The translations under genes were made by a program, and so were the position numbers. A model generated the notes under the pieces. That model saw only the letters and a list, made by a program, of their open reading frames with translations, ran no database searches and was not told the DNA's origin. This document shows, piece after piece, positions 10,844 through 24,560 of a stretch of DNA of 64,000 nt; position 1 is the stretch's first letter, and each line of letters begins with the position of its first letter. The stretch is taken from assembly GCF_963678635.1 (NCBI RefSeq), contig NC_087068.1:39829649-39893648 (forward strand), given 5' to 3'. This DNA comes from Symsagittifera roscoffensis (lineage: Eukaryota > Xenacoelomorpha > Acoela > Convolutidae).

Positions 10844-13800
10844 TTTGACATCTTTGAAATACACAGCGACAATTTTTTGGGTTGTTAATTCCTTATGGGT
10901 TTGCTGACGGTTCACGGTAGTACTAAGTTTTTGATTTTGCTTTTTGTGTTTCTGAAATATGTTATTTTTGTGTTTATCCTTGATGCGATCTTTTGTGGTA
11001 CAATTATTTTTTCAGGACAGTGTGTGTTTAGTTAAGACATCTTGAAGTGTTCGTTGTTGTTCCATTCATAAATTCTACTAGGCTAGCGATCGTTGCAGAA
11101 GCGGATTTGCATTGTGGTGATTTTTTTGTCCGAAAAAAATTGTCGTCACAAATTGGTAGTTTCTACTAGCTTCTGGTATTGGCTACTGAAAGTTTATTCG
11201 GTTTTGACACTTTGAAATACCCAGCGACAATTTTCTGGATTGTTAATGCGTTGTGGGTATGCTGACGGTTCATGGTAGTACTAAGTTTTTGAATTTGGCC
11301 TTTATGTTTCTGAAATATGTCATTTTTTGTGTTTGTCCTTGATGCGATCTTCGGTGGTTCAAGTTTTTACTTTTTTCAGGACAGCGTGTGGCTACTTAAG
11401 AAATCTTGATGTGTTTAGTGTTGTTCCATTCATCAATTGTACTGAGTTAGCGATCGTCGGAGAAGCGGATTTGCGCTGTGGTGAGTTTTTGTTCGAAAAA
11501 AGTTGTCATCACATATTGGTAGTTTCCACTAGCTGCTGGTATCGGCTACTGAAGGTTTCTTCAGTTTTGACATCATTGAAATACACAGCGACAATTTTTT
11601 GGGTTGTTAATGCCTTTTGGGTTTGCTGACGGTTCACGGTAGTACTAAGTTTTTGATTTTGCTTTTTGTGTTTCTGAAATATGTCATTTTTGTGTTTATC
11701 CTTGATGCGATCTTTTGTGGTACAATTTTTTTTTCAGGACAGTGTGTGTTTAGTTAAGAAATCTTAAAGTGTTCGTTGTTGTTCCATTCATAAATTGTAC
11801 TAGGCTAGCGATCGTTGCAGAAGCGGATTTGCATTGTGGTGATTTTTTTGACCGAAAAAAGTTGTCGTCACAAATTGGTAGTTTACTCTAGCTGCTTGTA
11901 TCGGCTACTGAAGGTTTCTTCAGTTTTGACATCTTTGAAATACACAGCGACAATTTTTTGGGTTGTTAATTCCTTATGGGTTTGCTGACGGTTCACGATA
12001 GTACTAAGTTTTTGATTTTGCTTTTTGTGTTTCTGAAATATGTCATTTTTGTGTTTATCCTTGATGCGATCTTTTGTGGTACAATTTTTTTTTCAGGACA
12101 GTGTGTGTTTAGTTAAGAAATCTTGAAGTGTTCGTTGTTGTTCCATTCATAAATTCTACTAGGCTAGCGATCGTTGCAGAAGCGGATTTGCATTGTGGTG
12201 ATTTTTTTGTCCGAAAAAAATTGTCGTCACAAATTGGTAGTTTCTACTAGCTTCTGGTATTGGCTACTGAAAGTTTCTTCGGTTTTGACACTTTGAAATA
12301 CCCAGCGACAATTTTCTGGGTTGTTAATGCGTTGTGGGTATGCTGACGGTTCATGGTAGTACTAACTTTTTGATTTTGCTTTGTGTTTCTGAAATATGTC
12401 ATTTTTGTGTTTATCCTTGATGCGATCTTTTGTGGTACAAGTTTTTTCGTTTTTCAGGACAGTGTGTGGCTTGTAAGGAAATCTTGACGTGTTCGTTGTT
12501 GTTCAATTCATCAATTCTACTGGGTTAGCGATCGTTGCAGAAGCGGATTTGCATTGTGGTGATTTTTTTGTCGGAAAAAAAATGTCGTCACAAATTGGTA
12601 GTTTACTCTAGCTGCTGGTATCGGCTACTGAAGGTTTCTTCAGTTTTGACATCTTTGATACTCACAGCGACATTTTTTTGGGTGGTTAATACATTGTGAG
12701 TATGCTGACGGTTCATGGTATTTTTAGGTTTTTGATTTTGCTTTTTGTGTTTCTGAAATATGTCATTTTTTGTGTTTATCCTGATGCGATCTTCGGTGGT
12801 ACAATTTTTTTTTCATTTTTCAGGACAGTGTGTGGCTAGCTAACAAAATTTGACGTGTTCATTGTTGTTCCATTCATCAATTCTACTGGTTTAGCGATCG
12901 TTGCAGAAGCGGATTTGCGCTGTGGTCATTTTCTTTCCGAAAAAATTGTCGTCACAAATTGGTAGTTTCTACTACCTTCTGGTATTGGCTACTGAAATTT
13001 TCTTCGGTTTTGACATCTTTGAAATACACAGCGACAAATTTTTGGGTTGTTAATGCCTTATGGGCTTGCTTACGGCTCATGGTAGTACTAGGTTTTTGAT
13101 TTTGAAATATGTCATTTTTGTGTTTATCCTTGATGCGATCTTTTGTGGTACAATTTTTTTTTCAGGACAGTGTGTGTTTAGTTAAGAAATCTTGAAGTGT
13201 TCGTTGTTGTTCCATTCATAAATTCTACTAGGCTAGCGATCGTTGCAGAAGCGGATTTGCATTGTGGTGATTTTTTTGTCCGAAAAAAATTGTCGTCACA
13301 AATTGGTAGTTTCTACTAGCTTCTGGTATTGGCTACTGAAAGTTTCTTCGGTTTTGACACTTTGAAATACCCAGCGACAATTTTCTGGGTTGTTAATGCG
13401 TTGTGGGTATGCTGACGGTTCATGGTAGTACTAAGTTTTTGAATTTGGCCTTTATGTTTCTGAAATATGTCATTTTTTGTGTTTGTCCTTGATGCGATCT
13501 TCGGTGGTTCAAGTTTTTACTTTTTTCAGGACAGTGTGTGGCTTGTAAGGAAATCTTGACGTGTTCGTTGTTGTTCAATTCATCAATTCTACTGGGTTAG
13601 CGATCGTTGCAGAAGCGGATTTGCATTGTGGTGATTTTTTTGTCCGAAAAAAAATGTCGTCACAAATTGGTAGTTTACTCTAGCTGCTGGTATCGGCTAC
13701 TGAAGGTTTCTTCAGTTTTGACATCTTTGATACACACAGCGACATTTTTTGGGTGGTTAATACATTGTGAGTATGCTGACGGTTCATGGTATTTTTAGGT

Positions 13801-14160
13801 TTTTGATTTTGCTTTTTGTGTTTCTGAAATATGTCATTTTTTGTGTTTATCCTGATGCGATCTTCGGTGGTACAATTTTTTTTCATTTTTCAGGACAGTG
13901 TGTGGCTAGCTAACAAAATTTGACGTGTTCATTGTTGTTCCATTCATCAATTCTACTGGTTTAGCGATCGTTGCAGAAGCGGATTTGCGCTGTGGTCATT
14001 TTCTTTCCGAAAAAATTGTCGTCACAAATTGGTAGTTTCTACTACCTTCTGGTATTGGCTACTGAAATTTTCTTCGGTTTTGACATCTTTGAAATACACA
14101 GCGACAAATTTTTGGGTTGTTAATGCCTTATGGGCTTGCTTACGGCTCATGGTAGTACTA

Positions 14161-15246
14161 GGTTTTTGATTTTGGTCTTTATGTTTCTGAAATATGTTAT
14201 TTTTTGTGTTTATCCTTGATGCGATCTTTTGTGGTACATTTTTTTTTTCTGGACAGTGTGTGTTTAGTTAAGAAATCTTGAAGTGTTCGTTGTTGTTCCA
14301 TTCATTAATTCTACTAGGCTAGCGATCGTTGCAGAAGCGGATTTGCATTGTGGTGATTTTTTTGTCCGAAAAAAATTGTCGTCACAAATTGGTAGTTTCT
14401 ACTAGCTTCTGGTATTGGCTACTGAAAGTTTCTTCGGTTTTGACACTTTGAAATACCCAGCGACAATTTTCTGGGTTGTTAATGCGTTGTGGGTATGCTG
14501 ACGGTTCATGGTAGTACTAAGTTTTTGAATTTGGCCTTTATGTTTCTGAAATATGTCTTTTTTTGTGTTTGTCCTTGATGCGATCTTCGGTGGTTCAAAT
14601 TTTTACTTTTTCAGGACAGCATGTGGCTACTTAAGAAATCTTGATGTGTTTAGTGTTGTTCCATTCATCAATTGTACTGAGTTAGCGATCGTCGGAGAAG
14701 CGGATTTGCGCTGTGGTGAGTTTTTGTTCGAAAAAAGTTGTCATCACATATTGGTAGTTTCCACTAGCTGCTGGTATCGGCTGCTGAAGGTTTCTTCAGT
14801 TTTGACATCATTGAAATACACAGCGACAATTTTTTGGGTTGTTAATGCCTTATGGGTTTGCTGACGGTTCACGGTAGTATTAAGTTTTTGATTTTGCTTT
14901 TTGTGTTTCTGAAATATGTCATTTTTGTGTTTATCCTTGATGCGATCTTTTGTGGTACAAGTTTTTTCTTTTTTCAGGACAGTGTGTGGCTACTTAAGAA
15001 ATCTTGATGTGTTCATTGTTGTTACATTCATCAATTCTTCTGGGTTAGCGATCGTTGCAGAAGCGGACTTGCATTGTGGTGATTTTTTTGTCCGAAAAAA
15101 ATTGTCGTTACAAATTGGTAGTTTACTCTAGCTGCTGGTATCGGCTACTGAAGGTTTCTTTAGTTTTGACATCTTTGAAATACACAGCGACAATTTTTTG
15201 GGTTGTTAATGCCTTATGGGCTTGCTTACGGCTCATGGTAGTACTA
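14161..15246. repeat. 3-monomer HOR (X-Y-Z), copy 1, 1086 bp
   Basis: Starts at ggtttttgattttggtc and ends just before the next copy of that string. Monomer order is X, Y, Z as defined by the variants listed for block III. Confidence 0.85.
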
Positions 15247-16330
15247 GGTTTTTGATTTTGGTCTTTATGTTTCTGAAATATGTTATTTTTTGTGTTTATC
15301 CTTGATGCGATCTTTTGTGGTACAATTTTTTTTTCAGGACAGTGTGTGTTTAGTTAAGAAATCTTGAAGTGTTCGTTGTTGTTCCATTCATAAATTCTAC
15401 TAGGCTAGCGATCGTTGCAGAAGCGGATTTGCATTGTGGTGATTTTTTTGTCCGAAAAAAATTGTCGTCACAAATTGGTAGTTTCTACTAGCTTCTGGTA
15501 TTGGCTACTGAAAGTTTCTTCGGTTTTGACACTTTGAAATACCCAGCGACAATTTTCGGGGTTGTTAATGCGTTGTGGGTATGCTGACGGTTCATGGTAG
15601 TACTAAGTTTTTGAATTTGGCCTTTATGTTTCTGAAATATGTTATTTTTTGTGTTTGTCCTTGATGCGATCTTCGGTGGTTCAAGTTTTTACTTTTTCAG
15701 GACAGCGTGAGGCTACTTAAGAAATCTTGATGTGTTTAGTGTTGTTCCATTCATCAATTGTACTGAGTTAGCGATCGTCGGAGAAGCGGATTTGCGCTGT
15801 GGTGAGTTTTTGTTCGAAAAAAGTTGTCATCACATATTGGTAGTTTCCACTAGCTGCTGGTATCGGCTGCTGAAGGTTTCTTCAGTTTTGACATCATTGA
15901 AATACACAGCGACAATTTTTTGGGTTTTTAATGCCTTATGGGTTTGCTGACGGTTCACGGTAGTATTAAGTTTTTGATTTTGCTTTTTGTGTTTCTGAAA
16001 TATGTCATTTTTGTGTTTATCCTTGATGCGATCTTTTGTTGTACAAGTTTTTTCTTTTTTCAGGACAGTGTGTGGCTACTTAAGAAATCTTGATGTGTTC
16101 ATTGTTGTTACATTCATCAATTCTTCTGGGTTAGCGATCGTTGCAGAAGCGGACTTGCATTTTGGTGATTTTTTTGTCCGAAAAAAATGGTCGATACAAA
16201 TTGGTAGTTTACTCTAGCTGCTGGTATCGGCTACTGAAGGTTTCTTTAGTTTTGACATCTTTGAAATACACAGCGACAATTTTTTGGGTTGTTAATGCCT
16301 TATGGGTTTGCTGACGGTTCACGGTAGTAC
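15247..16330. repeat. 3-monomer HOR (X-Y-Z), copy 2
   Basis: Directly follows copy 1 with the same monomer order and only scattered differences, such as cgtgaggctac at 15707 and tggtcgatacaaattgg near 16190. Its last monomer ends in a different variant (gtttgctgacggttcacgg), so the repeat breaks down around 16300. Confidence 0.83.
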
Positions 16331-17781
16331 TAAGTTTTTGATTTTGCTTTTTGTGTTTCTGAAATATGTCATTTTTTGTGTTTGTCCTTGATGCGATCTT
16401 CGGTGGTTCAAGTTTTTACTTTTTTCAGGACAGCGTGTGGCTACTTAAGAAATCTTGATGTGTTTAGTGTTGTTCCATTCATCAATTGTACTGAGTTAGC
16501 GATCGTCGGAGAAGCGGATTTGCGCTGTGGTGAGTTTTTGTTCGAAAAAAGTTGTCATCACATATTGGTAGTTTCCACTAGCTGCTGGTATCGGCTACTG
16601 AAGGTTTCTTCAGTTTTGACATCATTGAAATACACAGCGACAATTTTTTGGGTTGTTAATGCCTTTTGGGTTTGCTGACGGTTCACGGTAGTACTAAGTT
16701 TTTGATTTTGCTTTTTGTGTTTCTGAAATATGTCATTTTTGTGTTTATCCTTGATGCGATCTTTTGTGGTACAATTTTTTTTTCAGGACAGTGTGTGTTT
16801 AGTTAAGAAATCTTAAATTGTTCGTTGTTGTTCCATTCATAAAATCTACTAGGCTAGCGATCGTTGCAGAAGCGGATTTGCATTGTGGTGATTTTTTTGA
16901 CCGAAAAAAGTTGTCGTCACAAATTGGTAGTTTACTCTAGCTGCTTGTATCGGCTGCTACTGAAGGTTTCTTCAGTTTTCACATCTTTGAAATACACAGC
17001 GACAATTTTTTGGGTTGTTAATTCCTTATGGGTTTGCTGACGGTTCACGGTAGTACTAAGTTTTTGATTTTGCTTTTTGTGTTTCTGAAATATGTCATTT
17101 TTGTGTTTATCCTTGATGCGATCTTTTGTGGTACAATTTTTTTTTTCAGGACAGTGTGTGTTTAGTTAAGAAATCTTAAAGTGTTCGTTGTTGTTCCATT
17201 CATAAATTCTACTAGGCTAGCGATCGTTGCAGAAGCGGATTTGCATTGTGGTAATTTTTTTGACCGAAAAAAGTTGTCGTCACAAATTGGTAGTTTACTC
17301 TAGCTGCTTGTATCGGCTACTGAAGGTTTCTTCAGTTTTGACATCTTTGAAATACACAGCGACAATTTTTTGGGTTGTTAATTCCTTATGGTTTGCTGAC
17401 GGTTCACGGTAGTACTAAGTTTTTGATTTTGCTTTTTGTGTTTCTGAAATATGTCATTTTTGTGTTTATCCTTGATGCGATCTTTTGTGGTACAAGTTTT
17501 TTCTTTTTTCAGGACAGTGTGTGGCTCCTTAAGAAATCTTGATGTGTTCATTGTTGTTACATTCATCAATTCTTCTGGGTTAGCGATCGTTGCAGAAGCG
17601 GACTTGCAGTGTGGTGATTTTTTTGTCCGAAAAAAATTGTCGTTACAAATTGGTAGTTTACTCTAGCTGCTGGTATCGGCTACTGAAGGTTTCTTTAGTT
17701 TTGACATCTTTGAAATACACAGCGACAATTTTTTGGGTTGTTAATGCCTTATGGGCTTGCTTACGGCTCATGGTAGTACTA

Positions 17782-18867
17782 GGTTTTTGATTTTGGTCTT
17801 TATGTTTCTGAAATATGTTATTTTTTGTGTTTATCCTTGATGCGATCTTTTGTGGTACAATTTTTTTTTCAGGACAGTGTGTGTTTAGTTAAGAAATCTT
17901 GAAGTGTTCGTTGTTGTTCTATTCATAAATTCTACTAGGCTAGCGATCGTTGCAGAAGCGGATTTGCATTGTGGTGATTTTTTTGTCCGAAAAAAATTGT
18001 CGTCACAAATTGGTAGTTTCTACTAGCTTCTGGTATTGGCTACTGAAAGTTTCTTCGGTTTTGACACTTTGAAATACCCAGCGACAATTTTCGGGGTTGT
18101 TAATGCGTTGTGGGTATGCTGACGGTTCATGGTAGTACTAAGTTTTTGAATTTGGCCTTTATGTTTCTGAAATATGTTATTTTTTGTGTTTGTCCTTGAT
18201 GCGATCTTCGGTGGTTCAAGTTTTTACTTTTTCAGGACAGCGTGTGGCTACTTAAGAAATCTTGATGTGTTTAGTGTTGTTCCATTCATCAATTGTACTG
18301 AGTTAGCGATCGTCGGAGAAGCGGATTTGCGCTGTGGTGAGTTTTTGTTCGAAAAAAGTTGTCATCACATATTGGTAGTTTCCACTAGCTGCTGGTATCG
18401 GCTGCTGAAGGTTTCTTCAGTTTTGACATCATTGAAATACACAGCGACAATTTTTTGGGTTGTTAATGCCTTATGGGTTTGCTGACGGTTCACGGTAGTA
18501 TTAAGTTTTTGATTTTGCTTTTTGTGTTTCTGAAATATGTCATTTTTGTGTTTATCCTTGATGCGATCTTTTGTGGTACAAGTTTTTTCTTTTTTCAGGA
18601 CAGTGTGTGGCTACTTAAGAAATCTTGATGTGTTCATTGTTGTTACATTCATCAATTCTTCTGGGTTAGCGATCGTTGCAGAAGCGGACTTGCATTGTGG
18701 TGATTTTTTTGTCCGAAAAAAATTGTCGTTACAAATTGGTAGTTTACTCTAGCTGCTGGTATCGGCTACTGAAGGTTTCTTTAGTTTTGACATCTTTGAA
18801 ATACACAGCGACAATTTTTTGGGTTGTTAATGCCTTATGGGCTTGCTTACGGCTCATGGTAGTACTA
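17782..18867. repeat. 3-monomer HOR (X-Y-Z), copy 3, 1086 bp
   Basis: Same length and monomer order as the first copy, lying 2535 bp right of the second copy and separated from it by four other monomers. A local block of seven monomers therefore appears to have been duplicated as a unit. Confidence 0.84.
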
Positions 18868-19529
18868 GGTTTTTGATTTTGGTCTTTATGTTTCTGAAAT
18901 ATGTTATTTTTTGTGTTTATCCTTGATGCGATCTTTTGTGGTACAATTTTGTTTTCAGGACAGTATGCGGCTAGTTAAATCATCTTGATGTGTTCATTGT
19001 TTTTCCATTCATCAAATCTACAGAGTTAGCGATCGATGCAGAAGCGTAATTGTGCTGTGGTGAGTTTTTGTCCAAAAAAAGTTGTCATCACATATTGGTA
19101 GTTTCCACTAGCTGCTGGTATCGGCTGCTGAAGGTTTCTTCAGTTTTGACATCATTGAAATACACAGGACAATTTTTTGGGTTGTTAATGCCTTATGGGT
19201 TTGCTGACGGTTCACGGTAGTATTAAGTTTTTGATTTTGCTTTTTGTGTTTCTGAAATATGTCATTTTTGTGTTTATCCTTGATGCGATCTTTTGTGGTA
19301 CAAGTTTTTTCTTTTTTCAGGACAGTGTGTGGCTACTTAAGAAATCTTGATGTGTTCATTGTTGTTACATTCATCAATTCTTCTGGGTTAGCGATCGTTG
19401 CAGAAGCGGACTTGCATTGTGGTGATTTTTTTGTCCGAAAAAAATTGTCGTCACAAATTGGTAGTTTACTCTAGCTGCTGGTATCGGCTACTGAAGGTTT
19501 CTTTAGTTTTGGCATCTTTGAAATACACA

Positions 19530-19910
19530 GCGACAATTTTTTGGGTTGTTAATGCCTTATGGGCTTACTGACGGTTCACGGTCCGCTTTTTGTGTTTCTG
19601 AAATATGTCATTTTTGTGTTTATCCTTGATGCGATCTTTTGTGGTACAAGTTTTTTCTTTTTTCAGGACAGTGTGTGGCTAGTTAAGAAATCTTGATGTG
19701 TTCGTTGTTGTTCCAATCATAGCTTCTACTAGGCTAGCGATCGTTGCAGAAGCGGATTTGCATTGTGGTGATTTTTGTCCGAATTTTTATTGGCTACTGA
19801 AATTTTCTTCGGTTTTGACATCTTTGAAATACACAGCGACAAATTTTTGGGTTGTTAATGCCTTATGGGCTTGCTTACGGCTCATGGTAGTACTAGGTTT
19901 TTGATTTTGG
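19530..19910. repeat. Monomers with two private deletions
   Basis: At about 19580 acggt joins straight to ccgctttttgtg, losing the TAGTACTA palindrome and about 20 bp. At about 19783 gtccgaa joins to tttttattggctactg, losing the gtcgtcacaaattggtag and ctagcttctgg landmarks (about 45 bp). I did not see either junction elsewhere, so they look recent or unamplified. Confidence 0.75.
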
Positions 19911-20970
19911 TCTTAATGTTTCTGAAATATGTTATTTTTTGTGTTTATCCTTGATGCGATCTTTTGTGGTACAATTTTTTTTTCAGGACAGTGTGTGTTT
20001 AGTTAAGAAATCTTGAAGTGTTCGTTGTTGTTCCATTCATAAATTCTACTAGGCTAGCGATCGTTGCAGAAGCGGATTTGCATTGTGGTGATTTTTTTGT
20101 CCGAAAAAAATTGTCGTCACAAATTGGTAGTTTCTACTAGCTTCTGGTATTGGCTACTGAAAGTTTCTTCGGTTTTGACACTTTGAAATACCCAGCGACA
20201 ATTTTCTGGGTTGTTAATGCGTTGTGGGTATGCTGACGGTTCATGGTAGTACTAAGTTTTTGAATTTGGCCTTTATGTTTCTGAAATATGTCATTTTTTG
20301 TGTTTGTCCTTGATGCGATCTTCGGTGGTTCAAGTTTTTACTTTTTCAGGACAGCGTGTGGCTACTTAAGAAATCTTGATGTGTTTAGTGTTGTTCCATT
20401 CATCAATTGTACTGAGTTAGCGATCGTCGGAGAAGCGGATTTGCGCTGTGGTGAGTTTTTGTTCGAAAAAAGTTGTCATCACATATTGGTAGTTTCCACT
20501 AGCTGCTGGTATCGGCTGCTGAAGTTTCTTCAGTTTTGACATCATTGAAATACACAGCGACAATTTTTTGAGTTGTTAATGCCTTATGGGTTTGCTGACG
20601 GTTCACGGTAGTATTAAGTTTTTGATTTTGCTTTTTGTGTTTCTGAAATATGTCATTTTTGTGTTTATCCTTGATGCGATCTTTTGTGGTACACGTTTTT
20701 TCTTTTTTCAGGACAGTGTGTGGCTACTTAAGAAATCTTGATGTCTTCATTGTTGTTACATTCATCAATTCTTCTGGGTTAGCGATCGTTGCAGAAGCGG
20801 ACTTGTATTGTGGTGATTTTTTGTCCGAAAAAAATTGTCGTTACAAATTGGTAGTTTACTCTAGCTGCTGGTATCGGCTACTGAAGGTTTCTTTAGTTTT
20901 GACATCTTTGAAATACACAGCGACAATTTTTTGGGTTGTTAATGCCTTATGGGTTTGCTGACGGTTCACG
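19896..20970. repeat. 3-monomer HOR (X-Y-Z), copy 4
   Basis: Starts at the same ggtttttgattttggtc landmark. It shows small private changes, including one missing base near 20524 (gctgctgaagtttcttc) and a shorter T run at 20815, so it is the most altered copy. Confidence 0.82.
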
Positions 20971-21802
20971 GCAGTACTAAGTTTTTGAATTTGGCCTTTA
21001 TGTTTCTGAAATATGTCATTTTTTGTGTTTGTCCTTGATGCGATCTTCGGTGGTTCAAGTTTTTACTTTTTTCAGGACAGCGTGTGGCTACTTAAGAAAA
21101 AATCTTGATGTGTTCATTGTTGTTATATTCATCAATTCTTCTGGGTTAGCGATCGTTGCAGAAGCGGACTTGCATTGTGGTGATTTTTTGTCCGAAAAAA
21201 ATTGTCGTCACAAATTGGTAGTTTACTCTAGATGCTGGTATCGGCTACTGAAGGTTTCTTTAGTTTTGACATCTTTGAAATACACAGCGACAATTTTTTT
21301 GGGTTGTTAATGCCTTATGGGCTTGCTGACGGTTCACGGTAGTACTAAGTTTTTGATTTTGCTTTTTGTGTTTCTGAAATATGTCATTTTTGTGTTTATC
21401 CTTGATGCGATCTTTTGTGGTAGAAGTTTTTTCTTTTTTCAGGACAGTGTGTGGCTAGTTAAGAAATCTTGATGTGTTCGTTGTTGTTCCAATCATAGCT
21501 TCTACTAGGCTAGCGATCGTTGCAGAAGCGGATTTGCATTGTGGTGATTTTTTGTCCGAAAAAAATTGTCGTCACAAATTGGTAGTTTCCACTAGCTTCT
21601 GGTATTGGCTACTGAACGTTTCCTCAGTTTTGACATCTTCGAAGTACACAGCGACAATTTTTTGGGTTGTTAATGCATTGTGAGTTTGCTGACGGTTCAC
21701 GGTAGTAATAAGTTTTTGATTTTGCTTTTTGTGTTTCTGAAATATGTCATCTTTGTGTTTATCCTTGATGCGATCTTTTGTGGTACAAGTTTTTTCTTTT
21801 TT

Positions 21803-21820
21803 CAGGACAAGCAGAATCGG
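21803..21820. repeat. Deletion junction, copy 1
   Basis: caggaca joined to agcagaatcgg. This opens the first 290-bp short monomer. Confidence 0.85.
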
Positions 21821-22451
21821 ATTTGCATTGTGCTGATTTTTTTGTCCGAAAAAAATTGTCGTCACAAATTGGTAGTTTGCTCTAGCTGCTGGTATCGGCT
21901 ACTGAAGGTTTCTTCAGTTTTGACATCATTGAAATACACAGCGACAATTTTTTGGGTTGTTAATGCCTTAGGGTTTGCTGACGGTTCACGGTAGTACTAA
22001 GTTTTTGATTTTGCTTTTTGTGTTTCTGAAATATGTCATTTTTGTGTTTATCCTTGATGCGATCTTTTGTGGTACAAGTTTTTTCTTTTTTCAGGACAGT
22101 GTGTGGCTAGTTAAGAAATCTTGATGTGTTCGTTGTTGTTCCAATCATAGCTTCTGATAGGCTAGCGATCGTTGCAGAAGCGGATTTGCATTGTGATGAT
22201 TTTTTGTCCGAAAAAATTTGTCGTCACAAGTTGGTAGTTTGCTGTAGCTGCTGGTATCGGCTACTGAAGGTTTCTTCAGTTTTGACATCATTGAAATACA
22301 CAGCGACAATTTTTTGGGTTGTTAATGCCTTAGGGTTTGCTGACGGTTCACGGTAGTACTAAGTTTTTGATTTTGCTTTTTGTGTTTGAAATATGTCATT
22401 TTTGTGTTTATCCTTGATGCGATCTTTTGTGGTACAAGTTTTTTCTTTTTT

Positions 22452-22469
22452 CAGGACAAGCAGAATCGG
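22452..22469. repeat. Deletion junction, copy 2
   Basis: Same junction, 649 bp after the first, with the same gtgctgattttt variant downstream (ordinary copies read gtggtgattttt). Confidence 0.85.
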
Positions 22470-23101
22470 ATTTGCATTGTGCTGATTTTTTTGTCCGAAA
22501 AAAATTGTCGTCACAAATTGGTAGTTTGCTGTAGCTGCTGGTATCGGCTACTGAAGGTTTCTTCAGTTTTGACATCATTGAAATACACAGCGACAATTTT
22601 TTGGGTTGTTAATGCCTTAGGGTTTGCTGACGGTTCACGGTAGTACTAAGTTTTTGATTTTGCTTTTTGTGTTTGAAATATGTCATTTTTGTGTTTATCC
22701 TTGATGCGATCTTTTGTGGTACAAGTTTTTTCTTTTTTCAGGACAGTGTGTGGCTAGTTAAGAACTCTTGACGTGTTCGTTGATGTTCAATTCATCAATT
22801 CTACTGGGTTAGCGATCATTGCAGAAGCGGATTTGCATTGTGGTGATTTTTTTGTCCGAAAAAAAAACGTCACCAATTTGTAGTTTGCACTAGCTGCTGG
22901 TATTGGCTACTGAACGTTTCCTCAGTTTTGACATCTTTGAAGTCCACTGCGACAATTTTTTGGGTTGTTAATGCATTGTGAGTAGGCTGACGGTTCACGG
23001 TAGTACTAAGTTTTTGATTTTGCTTTTTGTGTTTCTGAAATATGTCATCTTTGTGTTTATCCTTGATGCGATCTTTTGTGGTACAAGTTTTTTTCTTTTT
23101 T

Positions 23102-23119
23102 CAGGACAAGCAGAATCGG
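23102..23119. repeat. Deletion junction, copy 3
   Basis: Same junction, 650 bp after the second. Downstream it has the ordinary gtggtgattttt. Confidence 0.85.
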
Positions 23120-23391
23120 ATTTGCATTGTGGTGATTTTTTTGTCCGAAAAAAATTGTCGTCACAAATTGGTAGTTTGCTCTAGCTGCTGGTATCGGCTA
23201 CTGAAGGTTTCTTCAGTTTTGACATCTTTGAAATACACAGCGACAATTTTTTGGGTTGTTAATGCCTTATGGGTTTGCTGACGGTTCACGGTAGTACTAA
23301 GTTTTTGAATTTGCTTTTTGTGTTTCTGAAATATGTCATTTTTGTGTTTATCCTTGATGCGATCTTTTGTGGTACAATTTTTTTCTTTTTT

Positions 23392-23409
23392 CAGGACAAG
23401 CAGAATCGG
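23392..23409. repeat. Deletion junction, copy 4
   Basis: Same junction only 290 bp after the third, so two short monomers stand directly side by side here. Confidence 0.85.
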
Positions 23410-24040
23410 ATTTGCATTGTGGTGATTTTTTGTCCGAAAAAAATTGTCGTCACAAATTGGTAGTTTGCTCTAGCTGCTGGTATCGGCTACTGAAGGTTTC
23501 TTCAGTTTTGACATCATTGAAATACACAGCGACAGTTTTTTGGGTTGTTAATGCCTTAGGGTTTGCTGACGGTTCACGGTAGTACTAAGTTTTTGATTTT
23601 GCTTTTTGTGTTTCTGAAATTTGTCATTTTTGTGTTTATCCTTGATGCGATCTTTTGTGGTACAAGTTTTTTCTTTTTTCAGGACAGTGTGTGGCTAGTT
23701 AAGAACTCTTGACGTGTTCGTTGATGTTCAATTCATCAATTCTACTGGGTTAGCGATCATTGCAGAAGCGGATTTGCATTGTGGTGATTTTTTTGTCCAA
23801 AAAAAAAACGTCACCAATTTGTAGTTTGCACTAGCTGCAGTATTGGCTACTGAACGTTTCCTCAGTTTTGACATCTTTGAAGTCCACTGCGACAATTTTT
23901 TGGGATGTTAATGCATTGTGAGTAGGCTGACGGTTCACGGTAGTACTAAGTTTTTGATTTTGCTTTTTGTGTTTCTGAAAGATGTCATCTTTGTGTTTAT
24001 CCTTGATGCGATCTTTTGTGGTACAAGTTTTTTCTTTTTT

Positions 24041-24058
24041 CAGGACAAGTAGAATCGG
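24041..24058. repeat. Deletion junction, copy 5
   Basis: Same junction with a private change (caagtagaatcgg), 649 bp after the fourth. Confidence 0.85.
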
Positions 24059-24560
24059 ATTTGCATTGTGGTGATTTTTTTGTCCGAAAAAAATTGTCGT
24101 CACAAATTGGTAGTTTGCTCTAGCTGCTGGTATCGGCTACTGAAGGTTTCTTCAGTTTTGACATCTTTGAAATACACAGCGACAATTTTTTGGGTTGTTA
24201 ATGCCTTATGGGTTTGCTGACGGTTCACGGTAGTACTAAGTTTTTGATTTTGCTTTTTGTGTTTCTGAAATATGTCATTTTTGTGTTTATCCTTGATGCG
24301 ATCTTTTGTGGTACAAGTTTTTTCTTTTTTCAGGACAGTGTGTGGCTAGTTAAGAAATCTTGACATGTTCGTTGATGTTCAATTCATCAATTCTACTGGG
24401 TTAGCGATCATTGCAGAAGCGGATTTGCATTGTGGTGATTTTTTTGTCCGAAAAAAAACGTCGTCACAAATTTGTAGTTTGCACTAGCTGCTGGTATCGG
24501 CTACTGAAGGTTTCTTCAGTTTTGACATCTTTGAAATACACAGCGACATTTTTTTGGGTT

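Larger units (their letters stand above)
21803..24330. repeat. Cluster of deletion monomers (290 bp) with full monomers, 650-bp HOR
   Basis: Five monomers share one deletion of about 75 bp that joins caggaca directly to agcagaatcgg. It removes the gtgtggctag, cattcatca and CGATCG landmarks. The junctions start at 21803, 22452, 23102, 23392 and 24041, so the spacings are 649, 650, 290 and 649 bp: usually one full plus one short monomer, with two short ones adjacent once. The shared aatcgg substitution shows a single origin followed by amplification. Confidence 0.87.

Noticed and set aside
10826-10855. Bacterial-type promoter (ttgaca in gttttgacatctttgaaatac)
   Set aside because: TTGACA occurs by composition in every monomer. 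There is no gene behind it, and the array is of eukaryotic type.
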